This document shows, in pieces, positions 35,199 to 44,359 of a stretch of 64,000 bases of DNA. Within the stretch, counting starts at the first letter, position 1. Every line of letters starts with the position of its first letter. The notes under the pieces are model-generated. The model made no database searches and was not told the origin of the DNA. It saw only the letters and a list, made by a program, of their open reading frames with translations. Made by a program: the position numbers and the translations under genes. Origin of the DNA: SIG603 sp964369415 (GTDB lineage Bacteria; Bacillota; Clostridia; Oscillospirales; Acutalibacteraceae); the NCBI GenBank assembly GCA_964369415.1, contig CAYJFP010000008.1:1-64000 (forward strand). The letters are read 5' to 3'.

Positions 35199-35873
35199 AT
35201 GATTAAAGCAGTTATATTTGACATGTATGAAACCCTAATAACGCACTATAAATGCCCACTGTACTTTGGCTCACATATGGCAAGTGACATAGGGATAAAG
35301 GAAAATGACTTCCAAAGGCTTTGGAGTCCCACTGAATCCGACAGAAGTGTGGGTAAAATTTCTTTTGAGGAAATTACGGAGAAAATTTTAAGGGAAAATA
35401 AGTGCTATTCAAAAGAAATGCACAATAAAATCATTAAGAAGAGGGTAGAGACGAAGATAGAGTGTTTTGGTCATTTGCATGAGGAAATTTTGCCCATGCT
35501 GAATGCCATAAAAGAAAAAAAGCTTAAAGTAGGACTTATCAGCAACTGTTTTTCCGAAGAAGTCATGCCAATAAGAAATAGCGTACTTTTTCCCTTTTTT
35601 GATGCCGCATGTTTATCATACGAGGAAAAAATTCAAAAGCCAAATAAAGAAATTTTCGATAGATGTCTAAAAAGGCTAAATGTGAAGGCGGATGAGTGCA
35701 TTTATATAGGTGACGGTGGAAGTTTTGAGCTTGAGACTGCAAAGTCTTTGGGGATGAAGGCGTTTCAGGCAGTTTGGTACTTTAATTGTATAGAGAATTA
35801 TCCGTATTTTAGGAAAAAAGAATTTTCGCAAATAGAAAAACCATTGGATGTTTTGAATTTTTGCACAAAATAA
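35199..35873 (+). CDS. HAD-family hydrolase
   Basis: 224 residues. The nucleophile motif is FDMYETL, with Asp8; the second Asp of the usual DxDxT is Tyr10, as in haloacid-dehalogenase-like members. Motif II Ser is in LISNCF, motif III Lys in KIQKPNKEIF, and motif IV is YIGDGGSFELETA. An alpha-helical cap lies at about 15-85. It is probably a phosphatase of unknown substrate. It stands alone with a GAGG site upstream and a strong terminator. Confidence 0.85.
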   Translation: MIKAVIFDMYETLITHYKCPLYFGSHMASDIGIKENDFQRLWSPTESDRSVGKISFEEITEKILRENKCYSKEMHNKIIKKRVETKIECFGHLHEEILPMLNAIKEKKLKVGLISNCFSEEVMPIRNSVLFPFFDAACLSYEEKIQKPNKEIFDRCLKRLNVKADECIYIGDGGSFELETAKSLGMKAFQAVWYFNCIENYPYFRKKEFSQIEKPLDVLNFCTK

Positions 35874-35908
35874 AGAGGAGTTGTTCATTTTGAACAACTC
35901 CTCTTTTT
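35872..35908 (+). terminator. Terminator after the HAD hydrolase gene
   Basis: A perfect 16-bp stem (AAAGAGGAGTTGTTCA with its complement) and a TTT loop, followed by more T. It overlaps the stop codon. The following gap to 36132 is AT-rich; I see only a small hairpin (GTGAAT/ATTCAC at 36021-36037) and no gene. Confidence 0.9.
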
Positions 35909-36132
35909 CTGTCTCGACTTCTTTAAAATAAAAGGAGTGGAAAAGTAGTAAAAGTTTAGGCAATTACGCACATTTTCGAGTGTTAATCATCTATTTATCC
36001 AAATAATGACATCGTCCTATGTGAATTATGCATTCACTTTACATAATTTTAAACATTTTCAACGTAGTTATCAACATTAAAAGTCAATAGTAAAAATGAC
36101 AGGAAAATACGCAAAAATTATAAAATATTTCT

Positions 36133-37986
36133 CTAATTTAATACAAAAAATTGCTCATACCAAAGAATAAAGCTGTAAAACGACCAAATTTTTTGCATTC
36201 CGCCGTTCTTTCCGGCCTTGTGAGAATCAAGAAGTTTCAACAATTCAGCAGTGTTGAAAAACTTCTCAGAAATATCGCTTTCAAAGGCGTTTTTAACCTT
36301 ATTATAAAACTTTTCCTCACGAAGCCAGTCGTTTAATGGAACAGGAAAACCGAGTTTCTTTTTGTTGGCAGTTTTTTCTGGAATCTGCTTTATCGCCGCA
36401 CCTCTAAGGGCAATTTTTGTCACTTCACCGTACGATCTGTACTTCGTAGGAATACAAAGTGAAAGCTCCAACATTTTTTTGTCTAAGAAAGGAACACGAA
36501 GTTCAAGCGAATTTGCCATGCTCATTCTGTCCGCTTTAAGTAGAATATCATACATCATCCATGTCTTCATGTCGACATATTGAAGCTGTGTTGGTTCGTC
36601 AAGTTTTCGGTCTTTTATCTCGTCAAAATAGGGTTTGCTGTACTCTTCAGGCGCTTTTGAGACGATTCTATGCTTTAAATATTTCTGCCTTTCGCCTTTC
36701 TCAAAGACGTAATTTGCCCTCATAAATCTTTCATACGGCTCCATAGCGCCACGGATTATAAAGTTTTTACCGCTGAAATGAGGCATTTTTTTTGCGACAG
36801 CCGCCATAGCTTTTCTTAAAAATTTTGGAACTCTTCTTGAATACCTGTCAAAGTGTCCGCCAGCCAAGTACATTGGATATCCGCCGAATAATTCATCGGC
36901 GCCTTCACCCGACAAAACAACTTTAACGTGTTTCGCCGCATTTTTTGCAAGGTAGTAAAGCGGAATTTCGGACGGATTTGGCATAGGCTCGTCAAGATAG
37001 TACTGAATTATCCCCGCCGCATCGAAAAACTCGTCCGCATTAATTTTATTGCTGATATTTTCAACACCAATGTGCTTAGAAAACTCGATAGCGTATGGAA
37101 GCTCGCTGTACTTTTCCTCTTCATAGCCAACAGAAAAAGTTTTGACCGCCTTTGCCGTTTTAGAAACTTCTTTGACGACATAGCTTGAATCTATGCCGCT
37201 TGAAAGAAAGCACCCGACTTCTACGTCGCTTATTTGGTGGACATCGATGGACTCTTTAAACTCTTTAGTGATAAGATTTTCCCAATCTTCCAAAGTTTTG
37301 CTCTCGTCAATATTATGTTTCATGTCGTAAAATTTTTCAGTTTTAATTTTGCCGTCTTGATACTCAAGACAAAACGAGCCCGGAAGTTTAAACACATTTT
37401 TAAAAAGCGTTTTCTCATATGGAATATACTCGTAAGAAAGGTATTCTGGAATCAAGGTCTCATCAAGTTCTTTTTTGAACTCTGGATGCTCCAAAAATGA
37501 CTTAATTTCCGAGCCGAACATGAACTCGCCGTCTTTCATGTAATAGTAAAACGGCTTGATTCCAAAAATGTCCCTTGCGGCAAAAAGTTTTTTGCTGTTT
37601 CTATCCCAAATGATAAAGGCAAACATGCCTCTTAATTTTTGAAGTAGCTCTTTGCCCCATTCTTCATAGCCATGAAGTAGGACTTCTGAGTCCGACTTAG
37701 TTGTGAAAATATGCCCTTTTTCGATTAAGTCCTTACGAAGACTTTGATAGTTGTAAATCTCGCCGTTAAACAGCAAAACCTTGCTTTTATCCTCGTTTAA
37801 AATGGGCTGCCTGCCACCTTCTAGGTCGATGATACTAAGCCTTCTAAAGCCAAGGCTAATGCTTTCATCTATATAGAAATGCCCGTCGTCGGGTCCTCTA
37901 TGTTTGATTCTGTCGGCCATTTTTTCTATGGTTTTCTCATGGTCGATGACTTTGGCGCTCTTGATATAGCCTATAAATCCGCACAT
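36133..37986 (-). CDS. asnB: Glutamine-dependent asparagine synthetase-family amidotransferase (copy 1)
   Basis: 617 residues. The N-terminal class II glutaminase domain starts at Cys2 (MCGFIGYIKS), with RGPDDG and NGEIYNYQSLR. The C-terminal ATP-pyrophosphatase domain has the PP-loop SSGIDSSY (about 262-269) and SGEGADELFGGYP. The reaction is ATP-dependent amidation of a carboxylate with glutamine-derived ammonia. Its place 27 bases after a D-aspartate-ligase-like gene, and strong likeness to the next AsnB, suggest amidation of a cell-wall residue (as for LtsA and lactococcal AsnH) instead of free aspartate. Last gene of the XRE-asnB-ligase-asnB operon. Confidence 0.85.
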   Translation of the reverse strand: MCGFIGYIKSAKVIDHEKTIEKMADRIKHRGPDDGHFYIDESISLGFRRLSIIDLEGGRQPILNEDKSKVLLFNGEIYNYQSLRKDLIEKGHIFTTKSDSEVLLHGYEEWGKELLQKLRGMFAFIIWDRNSKKLFAARDIFGIKPFYYYMKDGEFMFGSEIKSFLEHPEFKKELDETLIPEYLSYEYIPYEKTLFKNVFKLPGSFCLEYQDGKIKTEKFYDMKHNIDESKTLEDWENLITKEFKESIDVHQISDVEVGCFLSSGIDSSYVVKEVSKTAKAVKTFSVGYEEEKYSELPYAIEFSKHIGVENISNKINADEFFDAAGIIQYYLDEPMPNPSEIPLYYLAKNAAKHVKVVLSGEGADELFGGYPMYLAGGHFDRYSRRVPKFLRKAMAAVAKKMPHFSGKNFIIRGAMEPYERFMRANYVFEKGERQKYLKHRIVSKAPEEYSKPYFDEIKDRKLDEPTQLQYVDMKTWMMYDILLKADRMSMANSLELRVPFLDKKMLELSLCIPTKYRSYGEVTKIALRGAAIKQIPEKTANKKKLGFPVPLNDWLREEKFYNKVKNAFESDISEKFFNTAELLKLLDSHKAGKNGGMQKIWSFYSFILWYEQFFVLN

Positions 37987-38013
37987 ATTACCGCTCCAAT
38001 CCTTTGTAAAAAT

Positions 38014-39234
38014 TTAGTCCACTAGGCCTTTATTTCCAAAATATCTCTTGTATTTCTGGAAATAGTTGTACTGATTCTTTAAGAAATAGATATATCTTTT
38101 AAGATTTCTGTCCTTTTTATAGTAGTAAGAGTTAACCACTTTTCCTTCTTTAATCAACTTTTTTGCCTCGTTTTTGACCGCTTCATCTTTAGTGTACTTG
38201 AATATAATCCCCTTTGGAATAATGGTGTAAAGCACCTTGTTTGTCGCCACTGTAAGCTTAGGTTTTTTGTCGTAAATGATATCATCCACCAAAAATTTAG
38301 CGAGATTGTACCCAGCTGCCGTTACAAAAAAACTGCTTCTGCCTTGTCTTAAATTCATCTCAAAAAGCTTGTATTTGCCGTCTCTGGCGTCGTATTTCAT
38401 GTCAAAATTTGAGAATCCAACATAATTTATACTTTCAAGAAAGTTTATAATTTGCTTGTTCAAATTCTCATCATAGCCGTTGATTATCGCCGCATAACTG
38501 CCGATTCCCTCTGGCGAATGCTCCTCTAGCACTGCATTTCCAAGGGCAATTAAATTCACCTTGCCGTGCTTCGAGCTGTAGCAGTTGACGACACGCATAT
38601 TCGAGTCATCACCTGGGATGAACTCCTGCAAAATCAGCGTGTCCTTGTAGGAAGACGAATAAATTGCCTTTAAAATGCTGTCAAATTCTTCCCTTGTCTT
38701 TGCCACGAAAACTTTTTTCTTATGTGGAAATTTGCAGTTCCAGTAAGCCACAGAATTTGAAGGCTTTATAATCACTGGAAAGTCAAAAGGCAGCTTGATA
38801 TTTTCGTGCTCTTCAAAGGTGCAGGTAGTCGTTTGTGGAAAGGAAAATCCGTGCTCTTTGCACACATTGTAAAAGCTCTCTTTCATGCTAAGCTTCATCA
38901 AAAGCTCTTCGTCTATGCACTTGAATTCGTAAATATCTGAGAGTTTGTCCTTGTTTCTAACCAGCATTTTAATGTAGTTGTCGCCACATGGGACAAGCAG
39001 TTTTTTAATGCCATCATAGTTTTTAGCAAAGTCTACAAGAGTCTTTACAAAGACCTCATCGTCCTCTAAATTTGGCTCGATTTTTTCAACTTTTACGATA
39101 CTGCTGTTCATGCAAACCGGCAAAACTCCCTTTCCGACTGCCACCGAATTTATGCCGTATTCCTCGTGAAAAGACCTTGCCATTCCGTATACATTTATGT
39201 CACTGCCCAATAGTACGGGCAAAAAATTGTTCAT
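38014..39234 (-). CDS. ATP-grasp ligase resembling enterococcal D-aspartate ligase
   Basis: 406 residues. The opening PVLLGSDINVYGMARSF and the stretches FDFPVIIKPSNSVAYW, QEFIPGDDSNMRVVN and FEMNLRQGRSSFFVT closely match what I recall of Enterococcus faecium Asl, which ligates D-aspartate to the stem-peptide lysine of UDP-MurNAc pentapeptide. They include the ATP-grasp Lys of the KPSNS region and the metal-binding Glu-x-Asn (EMNLR). It lies between two asnB genes with gaps of 21 and 27 bases. The inferred role is D-Asp cross-bridge formation, with amidation to D-Asn by the neighbours. The amino-acid substrate is inferred from similarity only. Confidence 0.75.
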   Translation of the reverse strand: MNNFLPVLLGSDINVYGMARSFHEEYGINSVAVGKGVLPVCMNSSIVKVEKIEPNLEDDEVFVKTLVDFAKNYDGIKKLLVPCGDNYIKMLVRNKDKLSDIYEFKCIDEELLMKLSMKESFYNVCKEHGFSFPQTTTCTFEEHENIKLPFDFPVIIKPSNSVAYWNCKFPHKKKVFVAKTREEFDSILKAIYSSSYKDTLILQEFIPGDDSNMRVVNCYSSKHGKVNLIALGNAVLEEHSPEGIGSYAAIINGYDENLNKQIINFLESINYVGFSNFDMKYDARDGKYKLFEMNLRQGRSSFFVTAAGYNLAKFLVDDIIYDKKPKLTVATNKVLYTIIPKGIIFKYTKDEAVKNEAKKLIKEGKVVNSYYYKKDRNLKRYIYFLKNQYNYFQKYKRYFGNKGLVD

Positions 39235-39255
39235 GTTTTTCCTCCATAAAGATAA

Positions 39256-41094
39256 TTATTTTTCTAAAATGAAAAATCTCTTGTACCACACCAAAAATGT
39301 GTAGATGGTCCAAATTTTTCGGCTATTGTCTTCTTTTAGGTTTTTATGGTTATCTAAAAGTTTTAGAGTATAGTCGCTGTCAAAGAATTTAAGCGCAGTT
39401 TCGTCGGTGAAAGCTTCTTTGATTACACTATAATATTTCTCCTCTTTAAGCCACTCTCTGACTGGAATTGGGAAGCCGAGTTTCTTTTTGCCCGCCCATT
39501 TTTCGGGCATACGGCGCAGAGCCGCTTTTCTCATGGCAAACTTTGTGTTTTCTGAATTAACCTTGTATTCCATCGGGATTTTGCTTGCGATTTTCATGAT
39601 TTCTACGTCGAGAAACGGCACACGCACTTCAAGTGAATTTGCCATGCTCATTTTATCTGCCTTTAATAAAATGTCGCCTATCATCCATGTGTTGATGTCG
39701 ACAAACTGCATTTTTGTGACGGAATCCTTATCCTTAACCATGTCAAAATACGGTTTTACAATTTCCCTTGGGCTCTTTGCGTTTGTGGTGATTTTTAAAA
39801 GTTTTTTACGCTCTTTTTCGCTGAACATATAGGCGTTTCCGATGTATCTGTCCTCAAGTTTTTTGCCTCGTCTTATAAGGAAGTTTACGCCTCTTTTCTT
39901 AGGCAAAACACTCGCCATGGCGCCGATTGCCCTTCTGATAAACAGCGGAATCTTGTTATAAAACGCCATTTCTAGAGGTTCTTTATAAATATTGTACCCG
40001 CCAAAAAGCTCGTCTGCACCTTCTCCAGAAAGGCAAACTTTTACATACTCTGATGCCTTGTTACACACAAAGTAAAGTGCAACAGCGGACGGGTCGGCAA
40101 GTGGCTCGTCCATATGGTACTGAATTTTTGAAAAATTATCCCAGAACTCTTCGGTTTCGATGGTTTTACTGATATTTTTAACTGGAATTTGCTCGGAAAG
40201 CTCTTTAGCATAGCTGATTTCGTTGTATCGCTCGCCGTAGTTAAAGCCGACGGTGAAGGTCTTGTCGACATTTGCCGAACAGGCGACATAGCTTGAATCG
40301 ACACCGCTTGAAAGGAAAGAGCCGACTTCGACGTCACTGATTTTATGAGCCCTTACCGAGTCGTCAAATGCTTTTTCGATTTCATCCGTCCAGTAATCTA
40401 AATTTTTGCCTTTTTCCTCGTCAAACTCTGCAATCCAGTATCTCTCGGTGCTGAGTTTGCCGTCTTTATACTCAAAATAATGCCCCGGCATAAGCTTGAA
40501 CACACTCTTGAAAAAAGTTTCTTCACCTACAGAGTACTGGAAAGAAAGGTAACTCTCGAGTGCTTTTTCGTTAAGTTCTTTTCTAAAATCAGGATGAGAT
40601 AGAAAGCTCTTAATCTCCGAGCCAAACATGAAGGTATCTTCCATTTTAGAATAATACAAAGGCTTTATTCCAAAAAAGTCACGGCAACCGAACATGGATT
40701 TTGACACTTTATCATAAATGACAAAGGCAAACATGCCTCTTAATTTACCTAGTAAATCCTTGCCCCATTCTTCATATCCGTGAAGTAAAACCTCGGAATC
40801 GGTCTTCGTGGTGAAAATATGACCCTTATCAATCAGCTCGTCCCTTAAACCTTGATAGTTATAAATTTCACCGTTGAATATCAAAATTTTACTCTTATCT
40901 TCGTTTAAAATCGGCTGTCTGCCGCCCTCTAAGTCGATAATGCTAAGACGCCTAAAGCCAAGACAAATATCTTCGTCCACATAATAATCGACATCGTCAG
41001 GACCACGGTGAATGATTCTATCCGCCATGTCCTTTAATATTTTTTTATTGTCACGCTCGGTGTCACTTACGCTAAATCCAACAAAACCGCACAT
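39256..41094 (-). CDS. asnB: Glutamine-dependent asparagine synthetase-family amidotransferase (copy 2)
   Basis: 612 residues with the same layout as copy 1: Cys2 glutaminase start MCGFVGFSVS, RGPDDVDYY, NGEIYNYQGLR, PP-loop SSGVDSSY and SGEGADELFGGY. Copies 1 and 2 are similar along their whole length, including the C-terminus KIWTIYTFLVWYKRFF versus KIWSFYSFILWYEQFF, which indicates duplication. The two could amidate different carboxylates of the wall precursor. It follows the XRE gene by 15 bases and precedes the ligase gene by 21. Confidence 0.87.
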   Translation of the reverse strand: MCGFVGFSVSDTERDNKKILKDMADRIIHRGPDDVDYYVDEDICLGFRRLSIIDLEGGRQPILNEDKSKILIFNGEIYNYQGLRDELIDKGHIFTTKTDSEVLLHGYEEWGKDLLGKLRGMFAFVIYDKVSKSMFGCRDFFGIKPLYYSKMEDTFMFGSEIKSFLSHPDFRKELNEKALESYLSFQYSVGEETFFKSVFKLMPGHYFEYKDGKLSTERYWIAEFDEEKGKNLDYWTDEIEKAFDDSVRAHKISDVEVGSFLSSGVDSSYVACSANVDKTFTVGFNYGERYNEISYAKELSEQIPVKNISKTIETEEFWDNFSKIQYHMDEPLADPSAVALYFVCNKASEYVKVCLSGEGADELFGGYNIYKEPLEMAFYNKIPLFIRRAIGAMASVLPKKRGVNFLIRRGKKLEDRYIGNAYMFSEKERKKLLKITTNAKSPREIVKPYFDMVKDKDSVTKMQFVDINTWMIGDILLKADKMSMANSLEVRVPFLDVEIMKIASKIPMEYKVNSENTKFAMRKAALRRMPEKWAGKKKLGFPIPVREWLKEEKYYSVIKEAFTDETALKFFDSDYTLKLLDNHKNLKEDNSRKIWTIYTFLVWYKRFFILEK

Positions 41095-41109
41095 ATAAAC
41101 ACTCCTTTA

Positions 41110-41685
41110 TCACTCTTGCTCGGCTATTTTAACAAGTGCTGAAAAACTTTCGCTCTTGTCACTTTCTGGTTTCAATGTTATTTTTGGCATATTTTCTGCT
41201 ATATTCTCATTCATAATTATTTTTTTTATTTTTGCCTTGCTCATCGTCATGTTAGAGCTTGAAATAGCTGAATAAAGCTCTTTGTCAAGACTGTACATGC
41301 TCTTATCAGAGCATACATGGCGAATAACAGTGTAAACAGCGGTGCAAAGATAGTTTGTACACTCTTTCAAAAGTGCTTTGCTACCGATTTTTTTGAGACA
41401 GGAAAACAAAATATTTATAGATTGAGAAAGAATTTTTTCCTCAGGGTATTTATAAGTCGGCGTTTTTTTGGTATTATTATTCTTATCAGCACCTAAAATG
41501 AAGTCGCAGCTTACATCGTAGTACCTTGAAACCTTGAGGACAAAGTTTAAACCGCACTCTCTAATTCCTTTTTCATAGTGCGAGAGAAGTGCTTGGGATA
41601 TTCCTAAATCGGACGCCGCCTTTTTTTGGCTGATTCCTTTTTCTTTTCTTAAATTAAGTAAATTTTCGGAAAAGCTCGTTTCCAT
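41110..41685 (-). CDS. XRE-family transcriptional regulator
   Basis: 191 residues. An N-terminal Cro/CI HTH covers about 5-63 (LRKEKGISQKKAASDLGISQALLSHYEKG; YDVSCDFILG). The C-terminal ~120 residues are helical with several cysteines and match no domain I recognise. It is the first gene of the asnB-ligase-asnB operon, so it probably controls this operon and perhaps the divergent phosphatase gene. Confidence 0.85.
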   Translation of the reverse strand: METSFSENLLNLRKEKGISQKKAASDLGISQALLSHYEKGIRECGLNFVLKVSRYYDVSCDFILGADKNNNTKKTPTYKYPEEKILSQSINILFSCLKKIGSKALLKECTNYLCTAVYTVIRHVCSDKSMYSLDKELYSAISSSNMTMSKAKIKKIIMNENIAENMPKITLKPESDKSESFSALVKIAEQE

Positions 41686-41700
41686 TTTTTAGCTCCATTC

Positions 41701-41717
41701 TGCCGCATGTTTCGGCA
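41701..41717. promoter_or_regulatory. Inverted repeat in the XRE leader (operator candidate)
   Basis: TGCCG (41701-41705) and CGGCA (41713-41717) flank seven bases. It lies between the promoter and start codon of the XRE gene, suiting autoregulation. The arms are short, so chance cannot be excluded. Confidence 0.35.
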
Positions 41718-41742
41718 TATATTCATTTTCACAATAACTCTT

Positions 41743-41771
41743 AGTATAATATAAATTCAACAGAATGTAAA
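41743..41771 (-). promoter_or_regulatory. Promoter of the XRE-asnB-ligase-asnB operon
   Basis: Minus strand: TTTACA (41771-41766), 17 bp, TATACT (41748-41743). Confidence 0.6.
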
Positions 41772-41812
41772 GTGTTATAAAGTTTAATAATTAAATAAAG
41801 GTAGGTAAGTTT

Positions 41813-42445
41813 ATGAAATCGTATGTAATTCATTTGATAAGACACGGGATTTGTGAGGGAAATCTTGAGGGAAGGTATGTCGGAAGGACCGAGTCGCCAC
41901 TTTGTACCGAAGGAATAAAAGAACTGATTAATCTTAAATCGAAGCACAAATATCCTACTGCAATAGACTATTATGCAAGCCCTTCTACAAGGTGTGTGGA
42001 CAGCCTTAAAGTGCTGTATCCAGAGGTAAAAGACCCAACTGTAATTTTGGAAATGGCGGAGCTTGACTTTGGCGATTTTGAAAACAGAACGGCTGGTGAA
42101 CTATCTAATAATCCGATTTTTACAAAATGGATTGCGGGCGAAGAGGGCGTAAGTCCACCAAACGGTGAAAGCTACGGCGTATTTATGCAAAGAGTGTGCA
42201 GTGGTTTTGAGATGCTTGTAAAAAACATGATGTTTACTGGCAAAAATTCCGCTGTGTTGGTGACGCATGCAGGCGTAATCATGACGATTTTGGCAGCGTA
42301 TGGACTGCCCGAAGCGCCGATGATAGACTGGCAAACAAACCCTGGTGAGGGCTATTCGATAAGGATAGACCCAAGTTTATGGAGCCGTGGAAATGTTTTT
42401 GAAGTGTTTCAAAGACTGCCGATGATAGACGAAGAAGAAAGTTAA
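41813..42445 (+). CDS. Histidine phosphatase family protein
   Basis: 210 residues of the phosphoglycerate-mutase-like superfamily. Catalytic His is in HLIRHGICEGN (His11), the second Arg in SPSTRCVDSL, the acid in AELDFGDFENR, and the second His in VTHAGVIM. It is transcribed away from the XRE operon and is followed 75 bases later by a third asnB. Its start has AAAGGTAGG upstream. The substrate is unknown. It is not near cobalamin genes, so the CobC name is not justified. Confidence 0.82.
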   Translation: MKSYVIHLIRHGICEGNLEGRYVGRTESPLCTEGIKELINLKSKHKYPTAIDYYASPSTRCVDSLKVLYPEVKDPTVILEMAELDFGDFENRTAGELSNNPIFTKWIAGEEGVSPPNGESYGVFMQRVCSGFEMLVKNMMFTGKNSAVLVTHAGVIMTILAAYGLPEAPMIDWQTNPGEGYSIRIDPSLWSRGNVFEVFQRLPMIDEEES

Positions 42446-42520
42446 TGATAACTTAGAATTATTAATCCCTATTTTGCATATAATGGTGTATTAGCGTTAC
42501 GGTAGAAAGGGCATGATTAT

Positions 42521-44359
42521 ATGTGCGGTTTTGCGGGTTTTGCGGGATTTAATGAGAATTTTAAGGATGAAAAGTACCTTTGGGGAAATATTTCAAAAAG
42601 AATGGCGAAAAGGCTTTCACATAGAGGGCCTGACGAAAGCGGTACTTACATAGGAAGAAACTCAGCTCTTTCTCATGTAAGGCTTTCTGTCATGGACCCA
42701 CTTTTTGGAAAACAGCCGATGAGCTTTAAAAAAGACGGATTTAACTTTACCATAGTGTATAACGGCGAAATTTACAATGCAAATGAACTTAAAAAAGAAC
42801 TTTTAGAAAAGGGTTATAGCTTTGAGACAAAGTGCGATACAGAGGTGGTTTTGAAGGCTTATGTCGAATTTGGCGAGAAGTGCGCTGAAAAATTAAACGG
42901 AATTTTCGCCTTTGTGGTGGATGACGAAAGGGATAAAAGGCTGTTTTTTTGTAGGGACAGATTTGGTGTGAAACCTTTATTTTACACCTTTAGAGACGAC
43001 AGAATTATATTTGCCTCGGAGATTAAAGGTTTGTTTGAGTATCCGAATGTAAGGGCAAAGCTTGATAAAAACGGTCTTTGTGAATTATTTGCTATTGGCC
43101 CAGCTAGGACTCCTGGATGTGGAGTTTTTAAGGGGGTTTTTGAGATGAAGCCTGCTCATAATGCGGTTTTTGACAAAAATGGATTTAGTCAAAAACCGTA
43201 TTATAAACTAAAAGCCACCGAGGTAAAAGGAAGCTATGACGAGTCGGTTGAAAAAGTTTCGAACCTTCTTTTAGACATAGGCAGACGTCAAATGGTTGCA
43301 GATGTTCCTGTTTGCACATTTTTATCGGGCGGGCTTGATTCAAGTGTAGTGACTGCACTTTGCGCTAAAAATTTAAAAGGTGAAATGCTTTCGACATATT
43401 CGTTTGACTATGAAGGAAATAGTGAGCATTTTTCACCGACAGCGTTTGAAGCTACTTCTGACGAGCCTTTTGCAAGAATGGTGAGTAAGCATTTAAACAC
43501 ACAGCATACGACGCTTATCTGCGACACTGACACGCTTTATAAGAGTCTTTTTGACGCAGTTATCGCCAAGGATTTACCGGGAATGGCGGACATAGACAGC
43601 TCTTTACTACACTTTTGTAGACAGGTAAAAGAAAACCACACCGTCGCACTTTGCGGAGAATGTGCGGACGAAGTTTTCGGCGGGTATCCGTGGTTTGTTA
43701 AGCAAAATTACAAGGGGTTTCCTTGGTCTGAGGACATGGGATTTAGAAAATCCTTAATAAATGAAGAGTTAAGAAATGAGCTTAATTTAGAAGAATATGC
43801 ACACGAAAGATTTATTAAAACTCTAAGTGAAACTCCACTTTTAGGTGATGAGAGTGAAAAAGATTTACACTTTAAAAAAATGACGCACCTTAATATTGTG
43901 TGGTTCATGCAAACACTTCTTGACAGAAAAGACAGGTGCAGTATGTACAGCGGTCTTGAAGTAAGAGTGCCTTACTCCGACCACCGTTTGGTTGAATTTT
44001 TATATAATTGTCCGGTAGATTACAAAATCAGAAATGGACATAATAAAAGTCTTTTAAGAGATGGAAGCCGTGGACTTCTTCCTGCCGAAATACTTTTTAG
44101 AAAGAAGAAACCATATCCAAAGACTCACAATCCAAAGTATGAAGAGCTGATTAAGAGCAAGTTTAAATATATTTTAAGGGACTCAAACCAGCCGATATAC
44201 AAAATATTGTCGAAACCAGTACTGAAATCCATGCTGAAAGAAAAGTTTGACTACGGCAAACCGTGGTTTGGGCAGTTAATGGCAGGGCCACAGCTTTTGG
44301 CATATTTAATTCAGGTTAATTACTGGATGATTCATTATAATGTCTATTTAGAATTATAA
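42521..44359 (+). CDS. asnB: Asparagine synthetase-family amidotransferase (copy 3)
   Basis: 612 residues, Cys2 start (MCGFAGFAGF), RGPDESGTY, YNGEIYNANELK, PP-loop SGGLDSSVV (canonical SGGxDSS, unlike SSGxDSS in copies 1 and 2), CGECADEVFGGYPW. It differs clearly from copies 1 and 2 and belongs to a separate AsnB branch, closer to the asparagine-making synthetases of clostridia. It may be the housekeeping enzyme. Its 3' end overlaps the converging germination gene by 16 bases. Confidence 0.88.
   Translation: MCGFAGFAGFNENFKDEKYLWGNISKRMAKRLSHRGPDESGTYIGRNSALSHVRLSVMDPLFGKQPMSFKKDGFNFTIVYNGEIYNANELKKELLEKGYSFETKCDTEVVLKAYVEFGEKCAEKLNGIFAFVVDDERDKRLFFCRDRFGVKPLFYTFRDDRIIFASEIKGLFEYPNVRAKLDKNGLCELFAIGPARTPGCGVFKGVFEMKPAHNAVFDKNGFSQKPYYKLKATEVKGSYDESVEKVSNLLLDIGRRQMVADVPVCTFLSGGLDSSVVTALCAKNLKGEMLSTYSFDYEGNSEHFSPTAFEATSDEPFARMVSKHLNTQHTTLICDTDTLYKSLFDAVIAKDLPGMADIDSSLLHFCRQVKENHTVALCGECADEVFGGYPWFVKQNYKGFPWSEDMGFRKSLINEELRNELNLEEYAHERFIKTLSETPLLGDESEKDLHFKKMTHLNIVWFMQTLLDRKDRCSMYSGLEVRVPYSDHRLVEFLYNCPVDYKIRNGHNKSLLRDGSRGLLPAEILFRKKKPYPKTHNPKYEELIKSKFKYILRDSNQPIYKILSKPVLKSMLKEKFDYGKPWFGQLMAGPQLLAYLIQVNYWMIHYNVYLEL

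Noticed and set aside
44344..44359. Frameshift or assembly fault where asnB copy 3 and the GerAC-type gene overlap
   Set aside because: Both proteins end naturally; a 16-base convergent overlap needs no error.
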